Translations under genes and position numbers: made by a program
Part shown: positions 42,338 through 51,377 of the stretch, piece by piece
Numbering within the stretch: the first letter of the stretch is position 1
Layout of the letters: every line of letters starts with the position of its first letter
Notes under the pieces: generated by a model
Databases searched by the model: none
Told to the model about the DNA's origin: nothing
Seen by the model: the letters and a program-made list of their open reading frames with translations, nothing else
Assembly: GCF_002866825.1 (NCBI RefSeq)
Contig: NZ_PKUS01000001.1
Coordinates: 372,001 to 436,000, forward strand
Source: Pseudohalioglobus lutimaris
GTDB taxonomy: Bacteria; Pseudomonadota; Gammaproteobacteria; Pseudomonadales; Halieaceae
Reading direction: 5' to 3'
DNA length: 64,000 nt

Positions 42338-44032
42338 ATGGATTTGCAACGCACATTGCTTATTGGCGCTATCGCCGTACTGTCTTTCATGTTGCTCACG
42401 GAGTGGGTGGCATTCAAAGATGAAAAGGCGGCAGCATCAGTACCGGAAACAACCCGCCTGATAAGCCATGAACCAACAAATGCTGCGGAATTGCCAGTCG
42501 CCACCGATGCACCTCCGGCAACGACCAGTGAGGATATTCCCAGCGTCGTGGACGAGGAGGTCGACCAGCCCACGGCACAGGTCGAAATCAGCAACAAGGG
42601 TAACCTCGTAGAGGTTTTCACCGACAGTCTGCAACTGGCCATCGACCTGCGCGGCGGCGACATTATTGAATTGGCCCTACCTCGTCACCTGGAAGAGATA
42701 GATCAACCCGACGTACCCTTCACGTTGCTGGAGCAAAACCAGAGCCGGGTTTATGTCGCTCAATCCGGGCTTATTGGCGCCAACGGTATAGACAGCAAAG
42801 GCCGCGCTACCTTCACCGCCTCTGCCACCCGTTTTGATATGGCAGAGGGTGACGAGCAATTGATCGTAGACCTGAACTGGCAGGACCAGAATGGTGTGAG
42901 CGTAATCAAGCGTTTCACCTTCACCCGTGGTGACTACCTAATCAAAATAGATTACCTGGTGGAAAATAACAGTAGCGAACGCTGGCAGGCCAACCTGTTC
43001 GGGCAAATCAAGCGCGACAGTTCCAAGGCCCCCGCTGGTGACTCGGGTATGGGCATACAGCCTTTCCTTGGCGCGGCTATTACCCAGCCAGATGAACGCT
43101 TCACCAAGTTCACTTTTGACGATATGCAGGAGGAGCCTTTCAAGGCGCAACTTCCCGGTGGCTGGATTGCCATGCTGCAACACTACTTCCTCAGCGCATG
43201 GATACCCAACGCAGAACAATCTCATACCTACAGTACCCGTGTTACCAGCGCAGGCTTTAACATTGCAGGATTCACCAGCCCGGCCCTAACCCTTGACCCT
43301 GGTCAGTCTGGTACAACTGGCGCCGAATTCTTCGCTGGGCCCAAAGACCAGTACCGCCTCGCGGAAATCTCTGAATACCTGGACCTGGTCGTCGACTACG
43401 GATGGTTGTGGTGGATTGCTCAGCCCCTGTTCTGGCTGCTCAACAAGATTTACGCCCTGGTAGGCAATTGGGGCGTCGCCATTATCTTGCTGACTGTTGT
43501 AGTCAAGCTGGCCTTCTTCAAGTTGTCCGCTACCAGCTACCGCTCCATGGCGCGCATGCGCAAGGTACAGCCCAAGATGATGGACATCCGCGAGCAATAT
43601 GCAGACGACAAGCAAAAACAGTCGCAAGCGATGATGGAGCTGTATCGCAAAGAGAAGGTGAACCCGATGGGCGGCTGTCTACCCATCCTCGTACAGATGC
43701 CTGTGTTTATCGCTTTATACTGGGTACTGATGGAGAGCGTAGAGTTACGCCATGCGCCATTTGCCCTGTGGATCAACGACCTCTCGGTAATGGATCCTTA
43801 CTTTGTCCTGCCGATTATGATGGGCGCCAGCATGTGGTTTATGCAGAAGCTTAACCCACCGCCGACAGACCCGATGCAGGCGAAGATAATGCAGTGGCTA
43901 CCCATCGTGTTCACTTTCTTCTTCCTCTGGTTCCCCTCCGGCCTGGTGCTGTACTGGGTGGTCAACAACCTGCTCTCTATGGCGCAACAATACGTTATCA
44001 CCAGGCAGATCGAGAGATCTGACCCGGCCTGA
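42338..44032 (+). CDS. yidC: Membrane protein insertase YidC
   Basis: Inner-membrane insertase, 564 residues. An N-terminal signal anchor ([20 protein letters not shown]) is followed by the large periplasmic P1 domain of Gram-negative YidC. A C-terminal five-helix core follows, with [42 protein letters not shown] and [20 protein letters not shown]. The hydrophilic-groove arginine lies in the ATSYRSM segment. Confidence 0.98.
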   Translation: MDLQRTLLIGAIAVLSFMLLTEWVAFKDEKAAASVPETTRLISHEPTNAAELPVATDAPPATTSEDIPSVVDEEVDQPTAQVEISNKGNLVEVFTDSLQLAIDLRGGDIIELALPRHLEEIDQPDVPFTLLEQNQSRVYVAQSGLIGANGIDSKGRATFTASATRFDMAEGDEQLIVDLNWQDQNGVSVIKRFTFTRGDYLIKIDYLVENNSSERWQANLFGQIKRDSSKAPAGDSGMGIQPFLGAAITQPDERFTKFTFDDMQEEPFKAQLPGGWIAMLQHYFLSAWIPNAEQSHTYSTRVTSAGFNIAGFTSPALTLDPGQSGTTGAEFFAGPKDQYRLAEISEYLDLVVDYGWLWWIAQPLFWLLNKIYALVGNWGVAIILLTVVVKLAFFKLSATSYRSMARMRKVQPKMMDIREQYADDKQKQSQAMMELYRKEKVNPMGGCLPILVQMPVFIALYWVLMESVELRHAPFALWINDLSVMDPYFVLPIMMGASMWFMQKLNPPPTDPMQAKIMQWLPIVFTFFFLWFPSGLVLYWVVNNLLSMAQQYVITRQIERSDPA

Positions 44033-44038
44033 CCTCCT

Positions 44039-44066
44039 CGCCCCGTTTCACGCTGGTGGCGGGGCG
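44039..44066 (+). terminator. Hairpin after yidC
   Basis: A 7-bp GC stem (44039-44045 with 44060-44066) with a 14-nt loop lies right after the yidC stop and just before the mnmE -10-like sequence. There is no T run, so termination would be weak. Confidence 0.35.
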
Positions 44067-44067
44067 T

Positions 44068-44073
44068 TATAAT
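44068..44073 (+). promoter_or_regulatory. Putative -10 box just upstream of mnmE
   Basis: A perfect TATAAT ends seven bases before ATG 44080. A transcript from it would start at or next to the start codon. The -35 (TTTCAC at 44046-44051) is poor. Cotranscription from yidC is equally possible. Confidence 0.35.
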
Positions 44074-44079
44074 GCTTCC

Positions 44080-45462
44080 ATGAACACACCTTCTGTACTG
44101 GACGCTGACACCATTGCCGCTATCGCTACTGCGCCCGGCCGTGGTGGCGTCGGTATTGTGCGCCTGTCTGGTGGCCAATCACTGGCCATCGCGGAGGCCA
44201 TTTGCGGCCGCACCCTGAAGCCAAGACATGCCCACTTCTCCCGGTTCTCGGATGCACAGGACATTACAATAGACTCCGGTATTGCCATCTACTTCCCCGC
44301 GCCAAACTCCTTTACCGGCGAAGACGTGGTAGAGCTGCAGGCTCATGGGGGCCCCATCATCCTCGACCTGCTGGTGAAGTCCTGCACCCACCGCGGCGCC
44401 CGGCAGGCCCGGCCCGGCGAATTTTCCGAGCGCGCCTATCTCAATGACAAGCTGGACCTGACACAGGCGGAGGCTATTGCAGACCTGATCAACAGCACCA
44501 CTGAACAAGCGGCACTCAATGCCAGTCGATCTTTGCAAGGGGCTTTCTCCAGCAAAATCGATGAACTGGTCGATCGCGTTACCCGACTTCGCGTCTACGT
44601 TGAGGCCGCGATCGATTTCCCCGAGGAAGAGATTGATTTTATCGGTGACGGGCAAGTCCGCGCGCAACTGCTGTCCATCATGGATCAAATGGCTGAAGTC
44701 ACCCACCAGGCTCGTCAGGGCACACTGATACAGGAGGGGATGAAACTGGTTATCGCCGGTAAGCCCAACGCCGGTAAATCCAGTCTGCTCAACGCACTCT
44801 CCGGCCAGGACACGGCCATCGTTACAGCCATAGAGGGCACCACTCGCGACGTACTGCGCGAACACATCCAGATTGATGGTTTACCATTGCATATCGTCGA
44901 CACTGCAGGACTGCGGGAAAGCACCGATGAGGTCGAGCAGGAAGGCATCCGTCGAGCGTGGCAGGAAATGGACAGTGCTAACCATATTCTGTTGGTTGTA
45001 GACGGCTCCGATCCCCTACACGACACTGATGACCCTACTATTATCTGGCCAGAGATCGAGGAACACCTGACCCGCTCTATTCCGGTCACTGTAGTCCGTA
45101 ACAAGTGCGACCTGAACGACCGGCAGCCAGGCATCACCGAGCAAAAGGGCCGAACGGTTATTGAACTGTCTGCGAAAACCGGTGCAGGTATGAACCTGCT
45201 GACAACCCATCTAAAACAGTGCATGGGTTACACAGAAAGCTCGGAGACCAATTTCAGTGCCAGACGGCGACACCTTCTGGCACTGGAAAACGCCGGTCAC
45301 GCACTGGCCGCAGGAAAAGCGCAGCTGGAAAACGCCGGTGCCGGTGAGCTTCTCGCGGAAGATTTACGAGAGTGCCAACAGCGCCTTGGTGAGATTACCG
45401 GTGCGGTGAGCTCCGACGCTCTGCTTGGTGAAATTTTCGGTAGCTTCTGCATCGGTAAATAA
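44080..45462 (+). CDS. mnmE: tRNA modification GTPase MnmE
   Basis: With MnmG this enzyme makes the cmnm5/mnm5 modification at U34 of certain tRNAs. It has an N-terminal folate-binding domain ([22 protein letters not shown]), a helical domain, an inserted G domain and the C-terminal CIGK with the essential cysteine. The G motifs are [30 protein letters not shown] and NKCDL. ATG 44080 gives 460 residues (E. coli 454). mnmG, usually close by, is not in the window. Confidence 0.98.
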   Translation: MNTPSVLDADTIAAIATAPGRGGVGIVRLSGGQSLAIAEAICGRTLKPRHAHFSRFSDAQDITIDSGIAIYFPAPNSFTGEDVVELQAHGGPIILDLLVKSCTHRGARQARPGEFSERAYLNDKLDLTQAEAIADLINSTTEQAALNASRSLQGAFSSKIDELVDRVTRLRVYVEAAIDFPEEEIDFIGDGQVRAQLLSIMDQMAEVTHQARQGTLIQEGMKLVIAGKPNAGKSSLLNALSGQDTAIVTAIEGTTRDVLREHIQIDGLPLHIVDTAGLRESTDEVEQEGIRRAWQEMDSANHILLVVDGSDPLHDTDDPTIIWPEIEEHLTRSIPVTVVRNKCDLNDRQPGITEQKGRTVIELSAKTGAGMNLLTTHLKQCMGYTESSETNFSARRRHLLALENAGHALAAGKAQLENAGAGELLAEDLRECQQRLGEITGAVSSDALLGEIFGSFCIGK

Positions 45463-45485
45463 CTTCACCTAACGTTTTCCTCCTG

Positions 45486-45494
45486 CTATACACA
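45486..45494 (+). promoter_or_regulatory. DnaA box-like 9-mer (one mismatch)
   Basis: CTATACACA differs from TTATNCACA only at the first base. First of a cluster of four in the mnmE-downstream region. Confidence 0.5.
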
Positions 45495-45538
45495 GGAAAA
45501 ACACACACCTGGCAGGGTGTTAACAGCTTATTCGTCAG

Positions 45539-45547
45539 TTCTACACA
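45539..45547 (+). promoter_or_regulatory. DnaA box-like 9-mer (one mismatch)
   Basis: TTCTACACA differs from the consensus at the third base only. Confidence 0.45.
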
Positions 45548-45582
45548 GCACTCAAAGCATGACCCGTAAACTGCTGGCGCAA

Positions 45583-45591
45583 TGTGGATAA
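45583..45591 (-). promoter_or_regulatory. DnaA box (perfect, inverted)
   Basis: TGTGGATAA is an exact reverse-complement match to TTATCCACA, in the middle of the cluster after mnmE. Confidence 0.8.
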
Positions 45592-45628
45592 AACGTGTTT
45601 AGGCAATGGTATAGAACGGTGTGTGTAT

Positions 45629-45637
45629 TCTGGATAA
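45629..45637 (-). promoter_or_regulatory. DnaA box-like 9-mer (one mismatch)
   Basis: TCTGGATAA is the reverse complement of TTATCCAGA, one base from consensus. Confidence 0.5.
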
Positions 45638-45935
45638 ACAGGGGGACACCGCGGGGTCGGTCAAAACAGGTAAACTTATCTCCAGCCGATCCCCAGTAAG
45701 AACAGAGCTTTTCACCGTCAGGCCAAGGCTTTATATGCCCACTTATACTTACGCTATCCTATTGATTCATATAGATAAAAATAGCTTTCCCACAGAAGAT
45801 CATGGCCCTAATAATTACAACAACAATAATCCTTATATACATACATAATATATATTCAATAACTTAATAATTAATAAAACCGCAGTGAAAACAAAGGGAG
45901 TATCAAAGCCAGGGAACAAGTAAGATCAGACCTCA

Positions 45936-46979
45936 ATGATTCCACTGGATGAAAATAAAGATCACCTTGATGCGTTGTGTGATTACTTCGCACTCGGTAA
46001 ACGAATGCGCCCAGCGTTCTCGGTACGTGGCGGTTTTCATCACTTCATGTGGGACGTGCACACAGCGAACGGTCGTTACGCGATCAAACAACTTGCCCCG
46101 GACACAGACCTTGATGATTGCGACGTAATCCGACACTATGAAACTGCAGAATCGGTGAGCGAAGCATTTTCCCGCTGTGGTGTGCCGGCACTACATGCGC
46201 TGGGTGCTGGCGACAACGCGCTGCAGGTGATTGAAAACTGCGGCTATCTCATTTACCCCTGGACCAATGCTCGTGCCCTGCGCCGCGACGAGATCGACGT
46301 AATACATATTCACCAGATCGCCGGCATCTTTGCCAGAATGCACGGGGCTGTACTTAAAATTGAAGGCCTGCGCTCACCACAATCGGAAAGCGACCCGGAG
46401 GCAAAGCTGGAGGTCTTGCTGAAATTTGCCCAAAGCAGAAATTCCAGCCGTAACGAGGATATACGTGAGCACCTGCCACTGTTCGAAAATATTCTGTCGA
46501 GGGCTGAAATTGCATCAGCAGAATTATCTTCGCGCAAGGTGGTCAGTCATGGCGACCTGGATCACAAGAACGTGCTCTGGGATTCATCGCAAGACCCTCT
46601 GCTGATTGATTGGGAATCGACGCAGTATGTCAATCCAGCACATGAAGTTATTCTCGAGGCACTCGATTGGAGTGGTATTACCCTGGACTTCAAAGAGAAT
46701 CTCTTCGACTGCTTTGTTGACCAATACCTGTCGGCAGGTGGACAGATTCACCAGAATGAAATTGAAGCTGCCTTCGCGTGTGTGGAGGGGGATTGGGTCA
46801 ACTGGTTGATGTATAACCTGGGCCGTTCCATTGACAGGGATGACGAAAAGCAACGCAGGATAGGGCTGGAACAGGTGGACCTGGCCCTGGTCGCCATCCT
46901 CCACCTGCAGCGTGTTGTACCCAGGCTGTTGAGTAAACTGAATCCCCGGTCCCGGGCTAACGTGAACCGGTTGAAGTAA
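45936..46979 (+). CDS. APH-type phosphotransferase family protein
   Basis: A 347-residue kinase-fold protein of the aminoglycoside phosphotransferase/choline kinase superfamily. The catalytic loop is SHGDLDHKNVLW (H205, D207, N212) and the metal-binding aspartate is D225 in LLIDWEST. A lysine in YAIKQLAP (K51) fits the ATP-binding position. The substrate is not known; it could be a sugar, amino alcohol or drug. It lies three bases from a protein tyrosine phosphatase gene, so the two are probably one operon. No clear ribosome site precedes ATG 45936. Confidence 0.85.
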   Translation: MIPLDENKDHLDALCDYFALGKRMRPAFSVRGGFHHFMWDVHTANGRYAIKQLAPDTDLDDCDVIRHYETAESVSEAFSRCGVPALHALGAGDNALQVIENCGYLIYPWTNARALRRDEIDVIHIHQIAGIFARMHGAVLKIEGLRSPQSESDPEAKLEVLLKFAQSRNSSRNEDIREHLPLFENILSRAEIASAELSSRKVVSHGDLDHKNVLWDSSQDPLLIDWESTQYVNPAHEVILEALDWSGITLDFKENLFDCFVDQYLSAGGQIHQNEIEAAFACVEGDWVNWLMYNLGRSIDRDDEKQRRIGLEQVDLALVAILHLQRVVPRLLSKLNPRSRANVNRLK

Positions 46980-46981
46980 AC

Positions 46982-48007
46982 ATGTTCGATTTAAGTGCTT
47001 GTCATGTTGACCGCAACGCCCACGGCGACTACGAATTGCGTTGGCGAAATTTGCAGCCGGGTAAACGCGTGTCGATCTATCTGAGCGACGACCCGGGATT
47101 TTTTTATCACACTGACGACCCGGGTCTGGCGGTCATGCAAACGACCGCAGGGCATGCCGTGGTGCGTAATCCGGATAAATCCGTTCGCCATTACTTTTAC
47201 TTGCAGGCAGAAGGGGGAGAGGGCGTCATCCTGGCAGAGCGCAAGCTATCGATTGCCGGTACGCCAAATTTTCGTGACCTGGGCGGCTATGGGACGGCCT
47301 GTGGCAGAAAACTGAAGTGGGGCAAGCTGTACCGCTCTAGTAAGTTGTCTTCGCTTACAGAGGAAGACATGGGCTATGTGAGGCGTCTGGGCCTGACCCT
47401 GGTCTGTGACTTGCGCCAGGCGGTAGAGCAGGAACTGGACCCTACCTTTCTGGGCGAAGGCAGCCCGCATGATTACGTCAGCCTGCCGATTACGCCGGGT
47501 AGCCAGAGTAATTTCATAGAGAATTTGCACCAGGGGATTATCGCTGTAGAGGACGCCGGTAGTTTTATGCAAGAGATGAACCGGGATATGGTTTCCAGCC
47601 AGATGCCCCGTTACGCGGAGATGTTCCAGCTGATTTTATCCGGTGACAGGCCCACCCTGATTCACTGTGCATCGGGCAAAGACCGCACAGGCGTGGGCGC
47701 TGCATTGATCCTGGATGTACTGGGTGTGGATGAAGAAGCAATTGTCGAGGACTACCTGCTAACCAATCGCTACCTGCCGATTGAAGACGAGGTAGAACGC
47801 CTTTCGGGTCAGTTCACTGACCACAGTGGACAAGCGGTTTCCAGGGATGTACTGCGTTCGTTGATTGAGGTGCAGCCCGAATATATCCAGGCGTGCTTCG
47901 ATGAGATACGCAAACGCTATAATTCCAAAGAGCATTTTTATGAATCAGCCCTTCAACTTGATGAGGAACAACGTGAAGCGCTGAAGGAGCGTTATCTGCA
48001 CCAGTAA
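46982..48007 (+). CDS. Tyrosine-protein phosphatase with N-terminal beta domain
   Basis: A 341-residue protein. Residues 1-90 resemble a small beta-sandwich (YELRWRNLQPGKRVSIYLSDDP), possibly fibronectin type III-like. From about residue 90 there is a Y_phosphatase3-type domain with NFRDLGG (96-102) and the signature HCASGKDRTGVG, whose nucleophile is C229. The enzyme may act on phosphotyrosine, phosphoserine or phosphoinositide-like substrates. It has no signal peptide and starts three bases after the phosphotransferase gene. Confidence 0.9.
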   Translation: MFDLSACHVDRNAHGDYELRWRNLQPGKRVSIYLSDDPGFFYHTDDPGLAVMQTTAGHAVVRNPDKSVRHYFYLQAEGGEGVILAERKLSIAGTPNFRDLGGYGTACGRKLKWGKLYRSSKLSSLTEEDMGYVRRLGLTLVCDLRQAVEQELDPTFLGEGSPHDYVSLPITPGSQSNFIENLHQGIIAVEDAGSFMQEMNRDMVSSQMPRYAEMFQLILSGDRPTLIHCASGKDRTGVGAALILDVLGVDEEAIVEDYLLTNRYLPIEDEVERLSGQFTDHSGQAVSRDVLRSLIEVQPEYIQACFDEIRKRYNSKEHFYESALQLDEEQREALKERYLHQ

Positions 48008-48133
48008 GTGCAAACTGTTAACCTTTGCTAAATTGAAACCACCTTCGGTTGATTATCAAACGCTTTTACCTCGCTGGAGTTCTTCCTGAAAAAAACGCAT
48101 GTCAATCCAGTTGATCTATCCCAGCCGACATGG

Positions 48134-48640
48134 GTGTTTGGCTACGGTTCACTTATCTATAAGGTGGATTTCCCTTTCCTGCAGCGCGAGGTGGCGAGTA
48201 TTCGGGGCTGGCAGCGACGTTTCTGGCAAGGTTCACACGACCACCGGGGCACGCCGGAATCTCCCGGCAGGGTAGTGACGTTGATACCCGCGCGGGGCCG
48301 GGTTTGCATGGGTGTCGCCTACCTGGTGGAGCACGCTGTTTTTGAGCACCTGGATCACAGGGAGAAAAATGGTTATCAGCGCTTTCCGGTGCAGCTAACC
48401 CTGGGTAAGGCCGATCAGGTTACCGAGGGTGTGGTTTACGTGGCGGACCAGGATAATCCGGCATTTCTTGGTTCCGCGCCGCTGGAGGAAGTTGCCCGGC
48501 ATATCAATCGTGCGCACGGGCCCAGCGGCAGCAACCGCGATTATTTGCTTCACCTGGCAGAGGCGCTGCGTGAAATTGGCGATAACGATCCCCACGTGCA
48601 TGCCCTGGAGGCATTGCTGCAACCGTCTGCAGATAAGTGA
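48134..48640 (+). CDS. ChaC-like gamma-glutamylcyclotransferase
   Basis: The GGCT-fold protein opens with FGYGSLIYKVDFPF and has the catalytic-glutamate segment LDHREKNGYQRFPV. It matches ChaC-type enzymes that release 5-oxoproline from glutathione. No ATG fits: the first standard start, GTG 48134, cuts into the conserved WVFGYGSL motif. The frame is open back to 48053, and a CTG at 48086 has GGAG six bases upstream. That start would give about 184 residues with the motif intact. The downstream neighbour is the convergent TetR gene. Confidence 0.85.
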   Translation: MFGYGSLIYKVDFPFLQREVASIRGWQRRFWQGSHDHRGTPESPGRVVTLIPARGRVCMGVAYLVEHAVFEHLDHREKNGYQRFPVQLTLGKADQVTEGVVYVADQDNPAFLGSAPLEEVARHINRAHGPSGSNRDYLLHLAEALREIGDNDPHVHALEALLQPSADK

Positions 48641-48698
48641 CACGGTAGCCGCCAGTGGTTTAGTCGAACCTGGCTTCAGCACGCTACTTCCGGCGCTA

Positions 48699-49421
48699 TC
48701 AGGCCTGCTCCAGACGTTCCACAATGCTTTCAAGTCGCTTACAGGTAGCTTCCAGGCGTGAGTTATCCGCCGCGTTGGAATCTGCGGTCGAGTGCTGCGT
48801 CTGCATACTCTGCCAGAGCGGGTCGACGATAGCCTCTACGTAGGACGCAACCCGTTCCCTGTTGTACTTGCGACCCATTAGCGTGCGCATGCCGTACTCA
48901 AGTCCACCAAAAAACAAGTCGCGCATAGCGGAGAGTTCCAGGTCTTCGCGAATGTAACCGCGCTCCATGCCCTCGCGCACCACGTTGTCAAAAATCCGCG
49001 TGTAGCGGTAGTTCAGTTTGTGGATAGGAGATTTCTTGTAGTCCTGGTAATAGTAAATATCCACGGAAAGGTAAACCTGGATCAGCCTCATCATCAGTGC
49101 CTGGTTATCCATCAGTGCCCGCAGATGATTCTTTGCCAACAGCAGAAGGCGCTCCCGCGTGCCCATCACGGACTCCACGCCCTCCCGGGCAGACTCGATC
49201 AATTGTTCATAAAACCCATCTAATATGGCCAGCAATAAAACATTCTTGGTGCCGTAATAGTGGAACAGGGTGCCCTCAGAAACGCCTGCCGCAGCGGCAA
49301 TTTTACGGGTGGAGGTGGCATGGAACCCCTCCTCTGCAAATAACTTGCTGGCGGCATCCATGATGTCGGATTCGCGCTGTTCCAATCGGGTACGTGATTT
49401 ATTCTTATCGGGTTTGTCCAT
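48699..49421 (-). CDS. TetR/AcrR family regulator (AtuR-like by position)
   Basis: A 240-residue TetR-family repressor with the N-terminal helix-turn-helix IMDAASKLFAEEGFHATSTRKIAAAAGVSEGTLFHYYGTK and a ligand-binding C-terminal region rich in hydrophobics. It is divergent from the atuA-like operon across a 117-bp spacer. In Pseudomonas the TetR protein AtuR represses atuA from the same arrangement. The ligand is presumably an acyl-CoA of the pathway; that is inference. Confidence 0.9.
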   Translation of the reverse strand: MDKPDKNKSRTRLEQRESDIMDAASKLFAEEGFHATSTRKIAAAAGVSEGTLFHYYGTKNVLLLAILDGFYEQLIESAREGVESVMGTRERLLLLAKNHLRALMDNQALMMRLIQVYLSVDIYYYQDYKKSPIHKLNYRYTRIFDNVVREGMERGYIREDLELSAMRDLFFGGLEYGMRTLMGRKYNRERVASYVEAIVDPLWQSMQTQHSTADSNAADNSRLEATCKRLESIVERLEQA

Positions 49422-49454
49422 GGTCTCGCTTCAGTTTGCGGCTTAGCAGGGGTA

Positions 49455-49492
49455 CAAATGTATTTGAGTGCCACTTAATATTAATATAGTAT
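49455..49492 (+). promoter_or_regulatory. Promoter and putative TetR operators of the atuA-like operon
   Basis: TTGAGT (49464-49469) and TAGTAT (49487-49492) are 17 bases apart. An inverted repeat, CAAAT-GT-ATTTG (49455-49466), overlaps the -35. A perfect 10-bp palindrome, TTAATATTAA (49475-49484), lies between -35 and -10. Both sites are well placed for repression by the divergent TetR protein. Confidence 0.5.
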
Positions 49493-49538
49493 CGCAATAG
49501 TTTTCAATGAATCTGATTCCCGGATTGCGGATGACAGT

Positions 49539-51353
49539 ATGAAAGATAGCATTTGTATCGGCGGCGCCTCCGGATTCTGGGGTGACGCGTCACTGGCCAC
49601 ACCCCAACTCCTGGCAACGCAACAGTTGGACTATATCGTTTACGACTACCTTGCCGAAATCACAATGTCGATCATGGCACGGGCGCGTGCGGCCGATCCG
49701 GACATGGGTTATGCCACGGATTTTATTGCCGCGGTGCTAAAGCCAAATTTGCAGCAGATAGCCGGGCAGGGTGTAAAAGTGATCGCTAATGCCGGCGGTG
49801 TCAATCCGCTTGCTTGTGCTGAGGCGGCCAGGTCGCTGATTCGGGAGCAGGGTTTGTCTCTCGAGGTCGCGGTTGTACTCGGGGACGACCTGAGCAAGTC
49901 ACTTGAGTCGTATGCCACAGAGAATATCGTTGAAATGTTTTCCGGCGAGTCATTTCCCGCAGTAGAAAAGGTTGCCAGCGTTAACGCCTATCTTGGCGCG
50001 TTTCCCATTGCCCAGGCGCTGGCAGCGGGCGCTGACATAGTGATCACCGGGCGCTGCGTTGACAGCGCGGTAACGCTTGCTGCCTGCATTCATGCTTTTG
50101 GTTGGGAGCAGGGCGAGTATGACAAACTGGCCCAGGGCAGTCTTGCCGGCCACCTACTGGAGTGTGGAACCCAGGCCACAGGTGGCAACTATACCGACTG
50201 GGAAACCGTGATCGACAGCCTGCCTGAAGCGGGTTATCCCATGGCAGAAATAAGCGTATCGGGTGACGTGGCGATAACCAAGCCCTCAGGATCTGGCGGT
50301 GCGGTAACGGTAGGCACGGTCGCAGAGCAGATGCTCTATGAAATTGGTGACCCCCAGGCTTATCTGCTGCCGGATGTAGTCTGTGATTTCAGCCAGGTCA
50401 CGCTGGAGAAAACAGACGCTGATCGAGTATTGCTGCGCGGTGCCCGGGGCCTGGGTGCGCCTGAGACCCTGAAAGTCAGTGCTACCTATGCGGACGGATT
50501 TCGTGGCGGCAATATCTGGACGATGTACGGTCGTGACGCCGATATCAAGGCCGAGCGCTTCGCTGATTCCATACTGCGTAGGTGCCGTGTCGTCCTCCAA
50601 CAGATGGGCCTGCCCGACTTTACTGAGACCTGTGTCGAAGTCATTGGCGCGGAATCGCATTTCGGCGCGGCTCGCAGGGTAGGCCATGTGCGTGAGGTCG
50701 ATGTGAAGATTGCGGTCAAGCACGACAGCCCCAGGGGTGTGGGTGTACTGCTGAAAGAAATGGTGGGTATGGCCCTGACTGCCCCACCCGGATTGACCGC
50801 CTTTGCTGGCGCGCGACCCAAGCCGTCACCTGTGGTGAGACTCTTTTCCACTTTGATACCGCGTGAACAGGTTGCTATCAGTATCGCTATGGGCGAGGGA
50901 TCCACGGTCTTTGAAGATAAAATTGTAAGTGCTTACAAACCCGGAAACCCCAGGCATGAAGCTACTGAAAAGGATGTTGAACCAGATTCCGTCAGTGTGG
51001 CACTGGAGTCCCTGGCGTGGGGTCGCAGCGGTGACAAGGGTAACAAGGCCAATATTGGCATCATTTCACGCCAGCCTGAATTTGTGCCTTATATCGCCGC
51101 CCAGTTCAGCACGCAGCGGGTGGCAGATTACTTCAGTCACTTTCTTGCGCCGGGTCAACAAACCCCGGTGGAGCGCTTCTTTTTGCCCGGATGCCATGGT
51201 TTCAACTTCCTGTTGCATGACGTGCTGGGCGGCGGCGGCATTGCAAGCCTGCGCACTGACTCCCAGGGCAAGGGTTATGCACAGCTGCTGCTCACGGAGG
51301 CGGTGAAAATACCACGTCCTCTGGCGGCCAAATTCAACCTGCAAACCCTGTGA
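49539..51353 (+). CDS. AtuA family (DUF1446) protein
   Basis: A 604-residue protein of the acyclic terpene utilisation AtuA/DUF1446 family. The N-terminal part carries ICIGGASGFWGD, DYIVYDYLAEITMSIMAR, VIANAGGVNPLACAE and GADIVITGRCVDSAVTLA. The C-terminal part (from about 490) carries SLAWGRSGDKGNKANIGI, often a separate protein in other species. The biochemical role is not established, though atuA is required for citronellol growth in Pseudomonas. First gene of a five-gene operon. Confidence 0.92.
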   Translation: MKDSICIGGASGFWGDASLATPQLLATQQLDYIVYDYLAEITMSIMARARAADPDMGYATDFIAAVLKPNLQQIAGQGVKVIANAGGVNPLACAEAARSLIREQGLSLEVAVVLGDDLSKSLESYATENIVEMFSGESFPAVEKVASVNAYLGAFPIAQALAAGADIVITGRCVDSAVTLAACIHAFGWEQGEYDKLAQGSLAGHLLECGTQATGGNYTDWETVIDSLPEAGYPMAEISVSGDVAITKPSGSGGAVTVGTVAEQMLYEIGDPQAYLLPDVVCDFSQVTLEKTDADRVLLRGARGLGAPETLKVSATYADGFRGGNIWTMYGRDADIKAERFADSILRRCRVVLQQMGLPDFTETCVEVIGAESHFGAARRVGHVREVDVKIAVKHDSPRGVGVLLKEMVGMALTAPPGLTAFAGARPKPSPVVRLFSTLIPREQVAISIAMGEGSTVFEDKIVSAYKPGNPRHEATEKDVEPDSVSVALESLAWGRSGDKGNKANIGIISRQPEFVPYIAAQFSTQRVADYFSHFLAPGQQTPVERFFLPGCHGFNFLLHDVLGGGGIASLRTDSQGKGYAQLLLTEAVKIPRPLAAKFNLQTL

Positions 51354-51377
51354 CCCAGAGCCTCTGAGGACCAATCC

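Larger units (their letters stand above)
45463..45935. other. AT-rich intergenic region after mnmE, candidate oriC
   Basis: This 473-bp gene-free stretch has one perfect DnaA box (45583-45591) and three near-matches with one mismatch each (45486-45494, 45539-45547, 45629-45637), all within 150 bases. About 170 bases further on lies a very AT-rich block (about 45808-45880) that could unwind. In enteric and Vibrio-type chromosomes oriC lies in just this place, between mnmE/mioC and mnmG. It is therefore a second, possibly better, oriC candidate. Confidence 0.6.
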
